Source: Solidesulfovibrio fructosivorans JJ] (GTDB lineage: Bacteria > Desulfobacterota > Desulfovibrionia > Desulfovibrionales > Desulfovibrionaceae). Taken from it: a stretch of DNA of 64,000 bases. The translations under genes and the position numbers were made by a program. The notes beneath the pieces were generated by a model. That model was given only the letters and a program-made list of their open reading frames with translations. It ran no database searches and had not been told where the DNA came from. Location of the stretch: contig NZ_AECZ01000019.1 of the NCBI RefSeq assembly GCF_000179555.1, forward strand, positions 17,143 through 81,142, in the 5' to 3' direction. Below are positions 1-8,044 of this stretch, piece after piece (positions within the stretch are counted from its first letter, which is position 1; every line of letters starts with the position of its first letter).

Positions 1-2
1 CC

Positions 3-938
3 GCCCGAAAAAACGCCAACGGCCCGGCGCGACAGGCCGCGACAGTCGCGCCCTCCTCCCCCGCGCCGGCGGACTGGACCCGGGAATGGGACGAAATCAA
101 GGGACACATGCTGGCGCTTCTGCGGCCGCGCATGGATTTCGGCATCCTGGCCCCGCGCCAGCGCCTGGCCCTGGAGTATCTCGAACGGGAAGGCGTGGAC
201 GAGGCGTCCATCCTGGCCCTTTTCCGCTCCATCGTCGACGGCGGCGAAGACAAGGTGATTCCGGCCCTGTCCCGAATGGTACGCGTCAAACCACTGACGG
301 CCGGCCAGTGGCCGCAAACCGCCCATATGTTCGTCGGGCCGAGCGGCGTGGGCAAGACCACCGCCCTGTTGCGCCAGGCCCTGGCCGTGCGCCGCGAAGA
401 GTCCGGCCGGCGGGTGGTGGTGGTCAACGCCGACGGCGATCGCGGCAAGGGCCGGCTGCTTCTGCGCCACTACGCGGAACTCTCTGGCCTGACCTACGCC
501 GAGGCCGACGGCCCCGAGGATTTCCGCCGCATCCTGGACGGGGCGGCGTCCGGGGACGCGGTGTTCATCGACACGCCGGGCCTTCGCGGTGAGGGGGCCA
601 TGGCCGGCTGGTGCCGGGAGATGGGCATTGCCGGACGGACGGACCTGTGCGCCCATCTGGTTCTTTCCCCGCTTTACGCCCCGGCGCAGACGGCGCATTT
701 CTGGCGGATCTACGCTTGTGAGCCGCTTGCCAGCATCATCTGGACGAAGCTCGACGAAGCCTGTAATTATGGTTGCCTTGTCAATATGGCGCATGCCGCA
801 TCCCTCCCCATTTCGGCCCTGGCCCATGGACCGGAGTTGACCCACGGCATGACGCCGGCCTCGGGCAAGGCCGTGTGGAAACTGCTCTTCAAACACCAGT
901 TGCCCGGCGAGTATGCCGATGCCGCCGCCGGCGCTTAA
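3..938 (+). CDS. flhF: Flagellar SRP-type GTPase FlhF, 3' part (5' end outside window)
   Basis: SRP-family GTPase that places polar flagella, acting at the cytoplasmic face of the membrane. The reading frame is already open at base 3, and the first in-window ATG (108) lies inside a conserved helical N-domain, so the true start is upstream of the window. Visible motifs are G1 GPSGVGKTT (bases 336-362), DTPG at about residue 152 counted from base 108, and TKLDE for G4 (bases 732-746). The order flhF, flhG, fliA, cheY is the usual flagellar control operon of deltaproteobacteria and supports the call. The stop is 9 bp before flhG. Only the C-terminal NG GTPase region can be judged here. Confidence 0.93.
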   Translation, partial: ARKNANGPARQAATVAPSSPAPADWTREWDEIKGHMLALLRPRMDFGILAPRQRLALEYLEREGVDEASILALFRSIVDGGEDKVIPALSRMVRVKPLTAGQWPQTAHMFVGPSGVGKTTALLRQALAVRREESGRRVVVVNADGDRGKGRLLLRHYAELSGLTYAEADGPEDFRRILDGAASGDAVFIDTPGLRGEGAMAGWCREMGIAGRTDLCAHLVLSPLYAPAQTAHFWRIYACEPLASIIWTKLDEACNYGCLVNMAHAASLPISALAHGPELTHGMTPASGKAVWKLLFKHQLPGEYADAAAGA

Positions 939-947
939 GGACTCTGC

Positions 948-1814
948 ATGGCTAGCCGCACATCCGAACTGCCGTCACACGCCCCGAACGGGACGGACAT
1001 CCCCCGGGTGATTTCCGTCACCTCGGGCAAGGGCGGCGTCGGCAAAACCAATATTTCGGTCAATCTGGCCTATTGCCTGTCCCGAATGGGACGCAAGGTC
1101 GTACTGCTCGACGCCGACCTGGGGCTGGCCAACGTCGATATCCTGCTCGGCCTCACGCCCAAGATGAACCTGTTCCATCTCTTCCATGAGGGCGTGGACC
1201 TGCGGCAGGTGCTCATGGAGACGCCGTTCGGGTTTTCCATCCTGCCCGCCTCGTCGGGCGTGAGCGAAATGCTGGCCCTGTCCACCGGCCAAAAGCTCGA
1301 CCTGCTGGAAGCCATGGACCACCTTGAAGGCCGCATCAATTATTTGCTAGTGGACACCGGGGCCGGAATTAATGACAATGTCATTTATTTCAACTTGGCC
1401 GCGCGGGAACGGCTGCTCGTGCTGACCACGGAGCCGACGTCGCTGACCGACGCCTATGCGCTGATCAAGGTCATGCACCTGCACCACGACGTGCACCGCT
1501 TCCGCGTCCTGGTGAACATGGCCCCGAGCCTCAAGGCGGCCAAAGCCGTGTATGAAAAGCTGTCCACGGCCTGCGACCATTTTCTGTCGGGCATCTCCCT
1601 GGACTTCACGGGGGCTGTGCCAAGCGACCCGGCAGTGAAAAACGCGGTTATCCGCCAAAAACCGTTCTGCCACCTGACGCCGGAGGCTCCGGCCAGCAAA
1701 AAGCTTCAAGAGCTGGCCCAAACGATCGATTCCTGGGAAGTGGACGCGAAGCTCGATGGAAACATCAAATTCTTCTGGAAAAAACTCCTCTTCCAGGAAC
1801 AGCCCCTGGCTTGA
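948..1814 (+). CDS. flhG: MinD-like flagellar number regulator FlhG/FleN
   Basis: ParA/MinD-type ATPase that works with FlhF to set flagellar number. The 288-aa product has a deviant Walker A, GKGGVGKTN, at about residue 27, and DADLGLANVDILLG at about residue 55, the switch region typical of MinD/FlhG. VDTGAGI follows near residue 135. No clear C-terminal membrane-targeting helix is evident by eye. The start at 948 has AAGGA about 7 bases upstream. It follows flhF by 9 bp, and its 3' end overlaps the proposed fliA start by 59 bases, which suggests translational coupling. Confidence 0.93.
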   Translation: MASRTSELPSHAPNGTDIPRVISVTSGKGGVGKTNISVNLAYCLSRMGRKVVLLDADLGLANVDILLGLTPKMNLFHLFHEGVDLRQVLMETPFGFSILPASSGVSEMLALSTGQKLDLLEAMDHLEGRINYLLVDTGAGINDNVIYFNLAARERLLVLTTEPTSLTDAYALIKVMHLHHDVHRFRVLVNMAPSLKAAKAVYEKLSTACDHFLSGISLDFTGAVPSDPAVKNAVIRQKPFCHLTPEAPASKKLQELAQTIDSWEVDAKLDGNIKFFWKKLLFQEQPLA

Positions 1815-2550
1815 CCTCGAATCCGGGGCGAAGCGGTGGGACGATTTCGATGCGCGCGATCGCCAGGAGATCGTGCGTCACTACTCGCCCAAGATCAAAA
1901 TCGTGGCCACGCGGCTCAAAGCCAAGCTGCCCCAGTCCGTGGAGCTGGGCGAGCTTTTAAGCGCCGGGGCCATGGGGCTGCTCGAGGCATTGGGAAGATT
2001 CCGACCGGAACTCGGCATCAAGTTCGAAACCTACGCCGAATCCCGCATCAAGGGGGCCATGCTCGACGACCTGCGACGCATGGACTGGTTTTCCAGGGGC
2101 CAGCGCCACCGGGTGCGCACCCTGGAAGAGGCTTCGCGGCGCATCGAAAGCGACTCGGGCCGGACGCCTTCCGTCGAGCAGCTGGCCGAGGCCACGGGAC
2201 TTTCCGAACGCGAGGTGACCCAGGGCCTCGAGGCCCTGCAAAACCAGCTGTGCCTGAGCCTCGACGCCATCACCGAAAACATCTCCTCCTACCAGAAGAA
2301 CCAGCTGGAAAACGAGCCCTACAAATCGGCCGAGTTCAAGGAGCTCGTCGACAAGCTCGCCTCCCTGATCGACGATTTGACTCCCCGGGAAAAGCTGGTA
2401 TTGTCGCTTTATTACGGTGAGGAATTGAACATGCGGGAGACCTCCGAGGTCATGGGCATCACCGAGGGAAGAGTATCACAATTGCACTCCCAGGCCCTGG
2501 CCAGGCTTCGCCAAAAGTTCAAGGCCCAATTCAACATCGAGCAGCACTGA
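1756..2550 (+). CDS. fliA: RNA polymerase sigma-28 factor FliA
   Basis: Flagellar sigma factor that transcribes late flagellar and chemotaxis genes. Of the 264 aa, region 2 is seen as SAGAMGLLEALGRF followed by FETYAESRIKGAMLDDLR. Region 3 is around residues 115-160, and region 4 ends the protein with LTPREKLVLSLYYGEELNM and ITEGRVSQLHSQALARLRQK. The ATG at 1756 lies inside flhG, giving a 59-base overlap, and has no strong ribosome binding site. The conserved part starts near residue 30, so a downstream non-ATG start remains possible. Its position after flhF-flhG is standard in this group. Confidence 0.93.
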   Translation: METSNSSGKNSSSRNSPWLDLESGAKRWDDFDARDRQEIVRHYSPKIKIVATRLKAKLPQSVELGELLSAGAMGLLEALGRFRPELGIKFETYAESRIKGAMLDDLRRMDWFSRGQRHRVRTLEEASRRIESDSGRTPSVEQLAEATGLSEREVTQGLEALQNQLCLSLDAITENISSYQKNQLENEPYKSAEFKELVDKLASLIDDLTPREKLVLSLYYGEELNMRETSEVMGITEGRVSQLHSQALARLRQKFKAQFNIEQH

Positions 2551-2661
2551 CGCCGGTATGGCCCGAAGCCGGTTTGCCCGGCAAAAAAGAATAATCCGCC
2601 ATGCCGCGCGTCGCCCCGCGCCGGGCGACTGACGGGCATTTGCAAGCACAGGAGAAAAGCC

Positions 2662-3045
2662 ATGGCCGCCAACAAGGAAATGCGCATCCTGGTCGTCGAC
2701 GATTTTTCCACCATGCGCAGGATCATTAAAAATATTCTCAGGCAGCTGGGGTTTAACAACATCATCGAGGCCGACGACGGCAGCACCGCCTGGGAAACCC
2801 TCAATAAGGACAAGGTCGATTTCATCATCTCCGACTGGAACATGCCCAAGATGCCGGGCATCGAACTGCTGCGCAAGGTGCGCTCCAGCGAGGAGTTCGC
2901 CGAAACGCCCTTTCTCATGGTCACGGCCGAAGCCCAGCAGGAAAACATCATCGAAGCCGTCCAGGCCAAGGTTTCCAACTACATCGTCAAGCCCTTCACG
3001 GCGGAAACCCTCGGCCAGAAGATAGACAAGATTTTCGAAAAGTAA
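2662..3045 (+). CDS. cheY: CheY-type response regulator
   Basis: Single receiver domain (127 aa) with the complete phosphorylation site: acidic pair in ILVVDDFSTMRR, phospho-acceptor Asp in FIISDWNMPKMPG, Thr in LMVTAE and Lys in IVKPFTAE. The chemotaxis-type signature MRRIIKNIL near the N-terminus matches CheY proteins that bind the flagellar switch FliM. AGGAGA precedes the ATG by about 8 bases. It sits 111 bp after fliA and before fliL-like, so flagellar motor control is the likely job. Several CheY paralogues are usual in this lineage, so the exact partner kinase cannot be named. Confidence 0.92.
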   Translation: MAANKEMRILVVDDFSTMRRIIKNILRQLGFNNIIEADDGSTAWETLNKDKVDFIISDWNMPKMPGIELLRKVRSSEEFAETPFLMVTAEAQQENIIEAVQAKVSNYIVKPFTAETLGQKIDKIFEK

Positions 3046-3191
3046 TCCGCTTGCCGCCGGCCATGCGCCCACGCGGTCCCGCGTGACGACGGGCCCCCGG
3101 AGCCGCCACGTCCCGCCAGGGGCAATACGGCTCCCCGGCCGCCCGCCAGACCGTTCTCGCGGCGCGAAGCGGCATACGCCACGAGGCAACC

Positions 3192-3896
3192 ATGGCTGTC
3201 GACGACGGTCTCGAGTCCCAGGTCAAGGCCAAGCTCGACGACAGCGAGCTGTCCGACGACCTCCCCAAGGCGCTGCAAAAGGTCGACCTCGACCTCGACG
3301 ACGCGCCCTTTCTCGAAGACGAGGAAGAGACTCCCGCCGCCGAAGAGGGACAGGCCGAGGAAGCCTCCCCTTTTCCGATCGAGACCGAGGGGGAAAAGCC
3401 CTCCAAAAAAAAGCTCATTCTGATCGTCGCGCCGGTGCTGCTGCTCCTCATCGGCGCGGCCGTCTATTTTTTTCTGCTGAGAAAACCCGCGCCCCCGCCG
3501 GAATCGGCCGAGGAGACGCCGCCGGCCGAGGAGGCGCCCATGCCGCCCCCGGCGCCCGTGCCGCCGCCCCCCGAACCGCCCGCGCCCAAACAGGAAATCG
3601 TCATGCCCATGGAGCCTTTTCTCGTGGAGCTGACCGACGCCCAGGGGCGCACGCGCTTTCTCACCATCCGTTTCACGGCCGTAACCCAGGAAAAACCCGT
3701 GGAGCTGGAATTCAAGCGCAACATTATTGTCGTGCGCGATGCCGTGTATTATTATCTCAAGAATAAGAAATTCGAGTTTCTGGCCGATAAGAACAATGCC
3801 GAGGTCCTGAAAAAAGACGTGTTGTCGGTCATCAACCAGTTTATCGGGGCCCAACCGTTGGATAACCTGCTTATCGAGGATTACCTGGTGAAGTAG
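3192..3896 (+). CDS. fliL: Flagellar basal-body protein FliL-like
   Basis: Membrane protein associated with the flagellar stator. The layout is an acidic cytoplasmic N-terminus (residues 1-70), one membrane segment (LILIVAPVLLLLIGAAVYFF, about 76-95) and a Pro/Glu-rich linker (about 99-135). The C-terminal periplasmic FliL domain begins at about PFLVELTD and ends LIEDYLVK. At 234 aa it is longer than many FliL proteins because of the N-terminal extension and linker. GAGGCAACC precedes the ATG. The stop codon directly abuts the next start (TAGATG), showing coupling with the following orphan. Confidence 0.85.
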   Translation: MAVDDGLESQVKAKLDDSELSDDLPKALQKVDLDLDDAPFLEDEEETPAAEEGQAEEASPFPIETEGEKPSKKKLILIVAPVLLLLIGAAVYFFLLRKPAPPPESAEETPPAEEAPMPPPAPVPPPPEPPAPKQEIVMPMEPFLVELTDAQGRTRFLTIRFTAVTQEKPVELEFKRNIIVVRDAVYYYLKNKKFEFLADKNNAEVLKKDVLSVINQFIGAQPLDNLLIEDYLVK

Positions 3897-4211
3897 ATGT
3901 CCATCGATCTGACCACCATCTTCCAGACCATGCCCTACGTGCAAAACGTGGCGCATGCCGAGCTGGTCCAACCGGAAGCCGCCCTGGCCGCCTCGCAGGT
4001 GATGGCCCAGCAAGCCCTGGCCGAACAGCGCAAGCAGCCCCAACGCATCGAGGAACAAAGCGCCATGGATTCCGTCGGGGACGAACGCCAGCGTCAGGCC
4101 GGCGGAGAACAGCAACATCGCCAGCGCCGTCACCCGGAGCCGGAGCCCGAAGAAACCCAGGCCAGCAACACGTCGCCCTTTGCCGGCCAGATCATCAACC
4201 TGAAAATATAG
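3897..4211 (+). CDS. Small hypothetical protein of the flagellar operon
   Basis: A 104-aa protein that I cannot assign to a named family. The N-terminus (TTIFQTMPYVQNVAHAE) is followed by an Ala/Gln/Glu-rich helical stretch, and the C-terminal half is very hydrophilic (ERQRQAGGEQQH, then Pro/Glu). It closes with SPFAGQIINLKI. No membrane segment or signal peptide is visible. The ATG follows the fliL stop with no gap, so it is very probably co-translated with it. A structural or assembly role in the flagellum is inference from context only. Confidence 0.7.
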   Translation: MSIDLTTIFQTMPYVQNVAHAELVQPEAALAASQVMAQQALAEQRKQPQRIEEQSAMDSVGDERQRQAGGEQQHRQRRHPEPEPEETQASNTSPFAGQIINLKI

Positions 4212-4315
4212 GATGCGCGCGGCCGGGGACGTCGTCACACGCCCGGGACCGGCGGCAACCGCCAGCGCGGCCCCGCTTTTCCCCGCCTCCCCGCGCCGGC
4301 CCGGATGTCCGCTTC

Positions 4316-4735
4316 ATGAATGGCTATTCCACCCTCGTCATCTTTCTGACCGTCTGCGAACTCGCCCTGCTCCTTTTGGTGGTCCTTTTTTTCTCGCGCC
4401 TGCGCCGCTCCGAAGACCTGCTGGCCAAGATGCAGAAAAACCAGGACGGACTGCTCAAAAAACTCGACTTCAACGCCAAGCTCGAACAAGAGCTGGTGGG
4501 CAGTTTCCGGCAACGCCAGGCCCAACTGGCCGAACTCGACCAGCAACTGGAACAGCGCCGCGACGAGTTGGAAAAACTGGTCAAAAAAGCCGAGGAATGC
4601 ATCCGGTCGCCGGAGTTCTTGCGCCAGATCATCAAAAACGGCTCCCGCCGCGGCCAGTCCCCGGTGGCCCTGGCCAAGGCCACCGGCCTGTCCCGGGAAG
4701 AGGTAGAGCTGATTTTGGCCCAGGAAAAGGCATAG
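4316..4735 (+). CDS. Membrane-anchored coiled-coil protein, DUF2802-like
   Basis: A 139-aa protein with one N-terminal membrane segment (residues about 5-27, LVIFLTVCELALLLLVVLFF). A long charged coiled coil runs from about residue 30 to 95 (heptads around ELDQQLEQRRDELEKLVKKA). A C-terminal helix-turn-helix-like tail (ALAKATGLSREEVELILAQ) resembles the end of DUF2802 proteins found beside flagellar and chemotaxis genes elsewhere. It is the last gene before a 365-bp hairpin-rich gap, so the operon probably ends here. Function is unknown; membrane-tethered partner binding is a guess. Confidence 0.7.
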   Translation: MNGYSTLVIFLTVCELALLLLVVLFFSRLRRSEDLLAKMQKNQDGLLKKLDFNAKLEQELVGSFRQRQAQLAELDQQLEQRRDELEKLVKKAEECIRSPEFLRQIIKNGSRRGQSPVALAKATGLSREEVELILAQEKA

Positions 4736-4741
4736 AGGTCA

Positions 4742-4809
4742 CCGGGGCTCTGCCCCGGACTCCGCCAGGGCTCTGCCCTGGACCCGCCGGGGGACTTGAT
4801 GTCCCCCGG
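4742..4809. repeat. Three tandem short hairpins
   Basis: Three perfect palindromic hairpins follow at about 22-base intervals directly after the flagellar operon: CCGGGGCTCTGCCCCGG (4742-4758), CCAGGGCTCTGCCCTGG (4765-4781) and a CCGGGGGAC/GTCCCCCGG stem (4787-4809). Short linkers ACTCCG and ACCCG separate them. They have no T-tract until CCCCCTTTT at 4810-4819. The layout suggests a repeat unit at which stems have changed together. This array and the two structures after it fill the gene-free stretch 4736-5100. Confidence 0.8.
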
Positions 4810-4898
4810 ACCCCCTTTTACCGGGTTGGGCCGGTGAGGCGGGAGAGCGGCTGGGTCGGATTGGTTTAGTGCTGTTGGGCGGTGGGACGTCGTATGTT

Positions 4899-4966
4899 CG
4901 TTGCCGCAATCGGCCCGGCGACACGAGGAGCTTCGCTCCTCGACGCCGGACACGATTGCGGCAACG
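4899..4966. repeat. 68-base inverted repeat (large cruciform)
   Basis: The left arm CGTTGCCGCAATCG... (from 4899) pairs with the right arm ...CGATTGCGGCAACG (to 4966). The inner arms CGAGGAGC/GCTCCTCG flank a TTC loop around 4932-4934. Pairing is nearly continuous across about 30 bp, with a few mismatches near CCGG/GTGTC. It lies in non-coding DNA between the flagellar operon and the 5101 gene. It could be a terminator-like or protein-binding structure; there is no T-tract to confirm termination. Confidence 0.75.
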
Positions 4967-5002
4967 ACCGCGCCAGCGGCGAAGCGCCGCATAAAATTAA
5001 GA

Positions 5003-5092
5003 ACTTTCCCCCACCATTTAAGAGTTTTTGGGGAGGGTGGGGGTCCGGGGGAGGGAACCCCTTTTTTGCAAAAAAGGGTTCCCTCCCCCGGT
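5003..5092. repeat. Copy A of the hairpin repeat family (H2 type), with G-quadruplex motif
   Basis: The H2-type hairpin has left arm CCGGGGGAGGGAACCCC plus T6 (from 5045) and right arm A6 plus GGGTTCCCTCCCCCGG (to 5092), with a single bulged C. It is preceded by CCCCCACC ... GGTGGGGG, a second 8-bp inverted pair (about 5009-5043). The run GGGG-A-GGG-T-GGGGG-TCC-GGGGG (5030-5051) satisfies a G-quadruplex pattern with loops of 1, 1 and 3. The start codon of the next gene is only 8 bases after the hairpin. Confidence 0.75.
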
Positions 5093-5100
5093 TCACAATC

Positions 5101-5949
5101 ATGCAGCACATCGCATCCAACCTCCAGGCCTTCCGGCGCGGACATACGGTCGGTCAAACCGTAAAGGGAAGACTCCTTTCGCCCGGACCGGGCGGGCTTT
5201 TCTGGGTAGTGGTCTCCGGCATCAAGCTTCTGGCCAGCCTGGACCACGAGCCCGTGCCCGGCCGCGAGCTGATCTTTCGCATCAAGGCCCTCGAACCGGA
5301 ACTGATTTTAAAGGACATTACCCCGCCGCCCAGTTCCGCCACGGAGCCGGGCCTGCTCCTGGCCGGCATCGCCGCCGCGCGGACCCGTTTCGAGCGCCAT
5401 CTGAGCCGGCTTGCGCCGCCGTCCTGCCCGCCCCTCGACCTCACCGCCGCCCGTCGCCATTTCCGCGATTGGTTGGCTGGCGATGCCCCCGCGCAGGCGG
5501 ATTTTAGCGCCGTGCAGGAGCTTTTCCGGCTGGCCCGGACCTTCGTGCCCCGCATCGAAGGTCACCCGCGTTACCTCCCCTGGGTGTTTCCCGGGCTCAC
5601 CCAGGCCGAAGCGTTGACGGCGCGTCTTTCCCCGGAGCAAGGCGGCCCGGGGTTCCGTTTGCGTCTTTTCGGCCACCTTTCGGGTCCGGGGCGCCTCGCC
5701 ATCGAGGCCAGCCACCACCCCGCTTCCCGGAAAGCGCCGGCCCGCACCGTCTACCGGCTCATGCTCGAACACCCGCAAGAGGCCGCCGACTGCATGGCCA
5801 TGCTGGCCGACCTGCGCTTCGGCAAGGCCGTCCTGGCCCCGGCCTGCCTGTCGGCCGGAGCGCTGCCCGCCCCGCTTGCCGCCGGATTCCTGGCCCGGAT
5901 CGTGGCCGCGACCGCCCGGCCCTTTACGGGGCTTCGCCTTCGGGTATAA
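5101..5949 (+). CDS. Uncharacterised protein downstream of flagellar genes
   Basis: A 282-aa protein (starting MQHIASNLQAFRRG) that I do not recognise with confidence. The N-terminal 60 residues look like a small beta domain (VKGRLLSPGPGGLFWVV, then PGRELIFRIKAL). The middle is Pro/Ala-rich and helical. The C-terminal part (FRLRLFGHLSGPGRLAIEA, then YRLMLEHPQEAADCMAML) loosely recalls the C-terminal domain of hook-length control proteins, but this is weak. No signal peptide or membrane helix is seen. I chose the ATG at 5101 because an upstream extension would run through the repeat hairpin. It is the last gene of the flagellar-side block. Confidence 0.65.
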   Translation: MQHIASNLQAFRRGHTVGQTVKGRLLSPGPGGLFWVVVSGIKLLASLDHEPVPGRELIFRIKALEPELILKDITPPPSSATEPGLLLAGIAAARTRFERHLSRLAPPSCPPLDLTAARRHFRDWLAGDAPAQADFSAVQELFRLARTFVPRIEGHPRYLPWVFPGLTQAEALTARLSPEQGGPGFRLRLFGHLSGPGRLAIEASHHPASRKAPARTVYRLMLEHPQEAADCMAMLADLRFGKAVLAPACLSAGALPAPLAAGFLARIVAATARPFTGLRLRV

Positions 5950-6002
5950 ATGTCGGGACCGGCCGGCGCGGCCCAATCCACCGACCTTTGGAGCGTTTCC
6001 CC

Positions 6003-7448
6003 ATGGCGTACAAGGACTTGCAGGAATTTTTGCGGCTTCTGGAAAAAAAAGGCGAACTGCGGCGCGTAAAGCCCGAACTGGATCCGTATCTGGAAATCGC
6101 CGAGGTTACGGACCGGGTGTCCAAGGCCGTCGGCCCGGCCCTCTATTTCGAACAGCCCAAGGGATCACGCTTTCCGGTGGTCACCAACGCCTTCGGCTCG
6201 TTTCCCCGCATGCATCTGGCCCTTGGCTGCGATGATCTCGACGCCCTGGGGCACCGCATCGACGCCGTGCTGGAGATGGAAAAGCCGGACGGGCTCATCG
6301 GCAAGCTCAAAATGCTGCCCAAGCTGGCCAAAATGGCCGGCATCTTCCCCAAGACCGTCAATTCCGGCCGCTGCCAGGATGTCGTCATGACCGGCGACGA
6401 CGTGGACCTGTCCCTTTTGCCGGTGCTGACCACCTGGCCCGGCGATGCCGGCCCCTTCATCACCCTGCCCGTGGTCGTGACCAAAGACCCGGAAAGCGGC
6501 AAGCGCAACGTGGGCATGTATCGCATGCAGGTCTTCGACAAAAACACCACCGGCATGCACTGGCACCGCCACAAGGGCGGGGCCTACCACTACCATCTGG
6601 CGGAAAAACGCGGCGAACGCCTGCCCGTGGCCGTGGCCATCGGCCCGGACCCGGCCTGCACCTATGCCGCCACCGCCCCGCTGCCGGACGATATCGACGA
6701 ATTTCTCTTCGCCGGGTTTCTGCGCCAGGCCCCGGTGGAATTGGTCCAGTGCAAGACCGTGGACTTGCAGGTCCCGGCCTCGAGCCAGTTCGTGCTGGAG
6801 GGCTATGTGGACCCGGGCGAACGCCGCCGCGAAGGGCCCTTCGGCGACCACACCGGCTATTATTCCCTGGCCGACGACTATCCCGTCTTCCACGTCACGG
6901 CGCTCACCCACCGCAAGGACGCCGTCTATCCGGCGACCCTCGTCGGTCCTCCGCCTATGGAGGACTGCTACATGGGCAAGGCCACCGAACGCCTGTTTTT
7001 GCCGCTTATAAAAAAGCAGCTTCCGGAAATCGTGGATATGAGCCTGCCCCTCGAAGGCGTGTTCCACAACTTTTGCTTCGTCTCCATCGACAAGCGCTAT
7101 CCCGGCCAGACGCGCAAGATCATGTACGCCATCTGGGGCCTCGGGCAGATGATGTTCACCAAGATCATCGTGGTGGTGGATGCCGGGGTCAACGTGCAAA
7201 ACACCTCCGAGGTGCTCTGGCGGCTCGGCAACAACGTCGATCCCCGGCGCGACATCGTCATCGTGGACGGCCCCCTCGACGCCCTGGACCATGCCTCGCC
7301 GACGCCTTTTTACGGCGGCAAGATCGGCATAGACGCCACGAAGAAGGGTCCCGAGGAAGGCCATATGCGCGAATGGCCCGATTCGCTGGTCATGTCCCGG
7401 GAGGTCAAGGCCCGCATCGACGCCTTGTGGGGCGAACTGGGAATATGA
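6003..7448 (+). CDS. UbiD-family prenylated-FMN decarboxylase
   Basis: Reversible (de)carboxylase of the UbiD family, which uses prenylated FMN made by a UbiX partner. The 481-aa length matches the family. Recognisable segments are GMHWHRHKGG near residue 180, EGPFGDHTGYYSLADDYPVF around residue 275, and YPATLVGPPPMEDCYMGKA shortly after. The ATG at 6003 has GGAG 9 bases upstream and is preferred over TTG 5988. Substrate cannot be deduced: UbiD proteins act on 4-hydroxybenzoate derivatives and other aromatic acids. No ubiX is in the window. The stop overlaps the next start (ATGA), so it is coupled to tag. Confidence 0.9.
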   Translation: MAYKDLQEFLRLLEKKGELRRVKPELDPYLEIAEVTDRVSKAVGPALYFEQPKGSRFPVVTNAFGSFPRMHLALGCDDLDALGHRIDAVLEMEKPDGLIGKLKMLPKLAKMAGIFPKTVNSGRCQDVVMTGDDVDLSLLPVLTTWPGDAGPFITLPVVVTKDPESGKRNVGMYRMQVFDKNTTGMHWHRHKGGAYHYHLAEKRGERLPVAVAIGPDPACTYAATAPLPDDIDEFLFAGFLRQAPVELVQCKTVDLQVPASSQFVLEGYVDPGERRREGPFGDHTGYYSLADDYPVFHVTALTHRKDAVYPATLVGPPPMEDCYMGKATERLFLPLIKKQLPEIVDMSLPLEGVFHNFCFVSIDKRYPGQTRKIMYAIWGLGQMMFTKIIVVVDAGVNVQNTSEVLWRLGNNVDPRRDIVIVDGPLDALDHASPTPFYGGKIGIDATKKGPEEGHMREWPDSLVMSREVKARIDALWGELGI

Positions 7449-8044
7449 CCATGACCGCGGACGCCGCCGCCCCCATCCGCTGCCCCTGGTGCGGCGACCT
7501 CGACATCTACGTGCGCTACCACGATACGGAATGGGGCGTGCCGCTGCACGACGACCGGGCGCTTTTCGAGCTGCTCATCCTCGAAGGCGCTCAGGCCGGC
7601 CTGTCGTGGCTGACCATCCTCAAGCGTCGGGAAGGCTACCGGGCCGCCTACGACGGCTTCGACCCGGCGCGCGTGGCCGGCTACGATGCGACAAAGCTCG
7701 CCGCCCTGGCGGAGGATGCCCGCATCATCCGCAACAAGGCCAAGATCAGGGCCTCGGTGGCCAACGCCAAAGGCTTCCTGGCCATCCAGGAGGCCTTCGG
7801 CTCCTTTGACGCCTACCTCTGGCGCTTTGTCGACGGCCGCCCCATCGTCAACCACTTTTCGGCGTTGCATCAGGTCCCGGCCACCACGCCCCTGTCCGAA
7901 ACCATAAGCCGCGACCTCAAATCCCGGGGATTTTCCTTTGTCGGCCCCACCTGCGTCTACGCCTTTCTCCAGTCGGCGGGGCTCGTCAACGACCACCTGA
8001 CCGGCTGCTTTCGCCACAAGGAACTGGCCGGGGCGGCCAAATGA
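7445..8044 (+). CDS. tag: DNA-3-methyladenine glycosylase I
   Basis: Removes 3-methyladenine from alkylated DNA in base-excision repair. The 199-aa product has the family start (IRCPWCGD, then RYHDTEWG, with zinc-ligand Cys and His), AGLSWLTILKRREGYR, GRPIVNHF and SRGFSFVGPTCVYAFLQSAG, and ends with the zinc-binding region HLTGCFRHKE. The ATG at 7445 overlaps the upstream stop by 4 bases, and its own stop overlaps the DUF488 gene, so the three form one translational unit. An alternative ATG lies two codons downstream. Confidence 0.93.
   Translation: MTMTADAAAPIRCPWCGDLDIYVRYHDTEWGVPLHDDRALFELLILEGAQAGLSWLTILKRREGYRAAYDGFDPARVAGYDATKLAALAEDARIIRNKAKIRASVANAKGFLAIQEAFGSFDAYLWRFVDGRPIVNHFSALHQVPATTPLSETISRDLKSRGFSFVGPTCVYAFLQSAGLVNDHLTGCFRHKELAGAAK

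Noticed and set aside
2551..2661. Possible terminator or sigma-54 promoter between fliA and cheY
   Set aside because: A GCCGG/CCGGC stem is followed by A rather than T residues, and the GG/GC spacing does not fit a -24/-12 promoter.
4213..4869. A 218-codon plus-strand frame overlapping the DUF2802-like gene
   Set aside because: Pro/Arg-rich shadow product that runs into the tandem hairpins; the other frame has a membrane segment, coiled coil and conserved tail.
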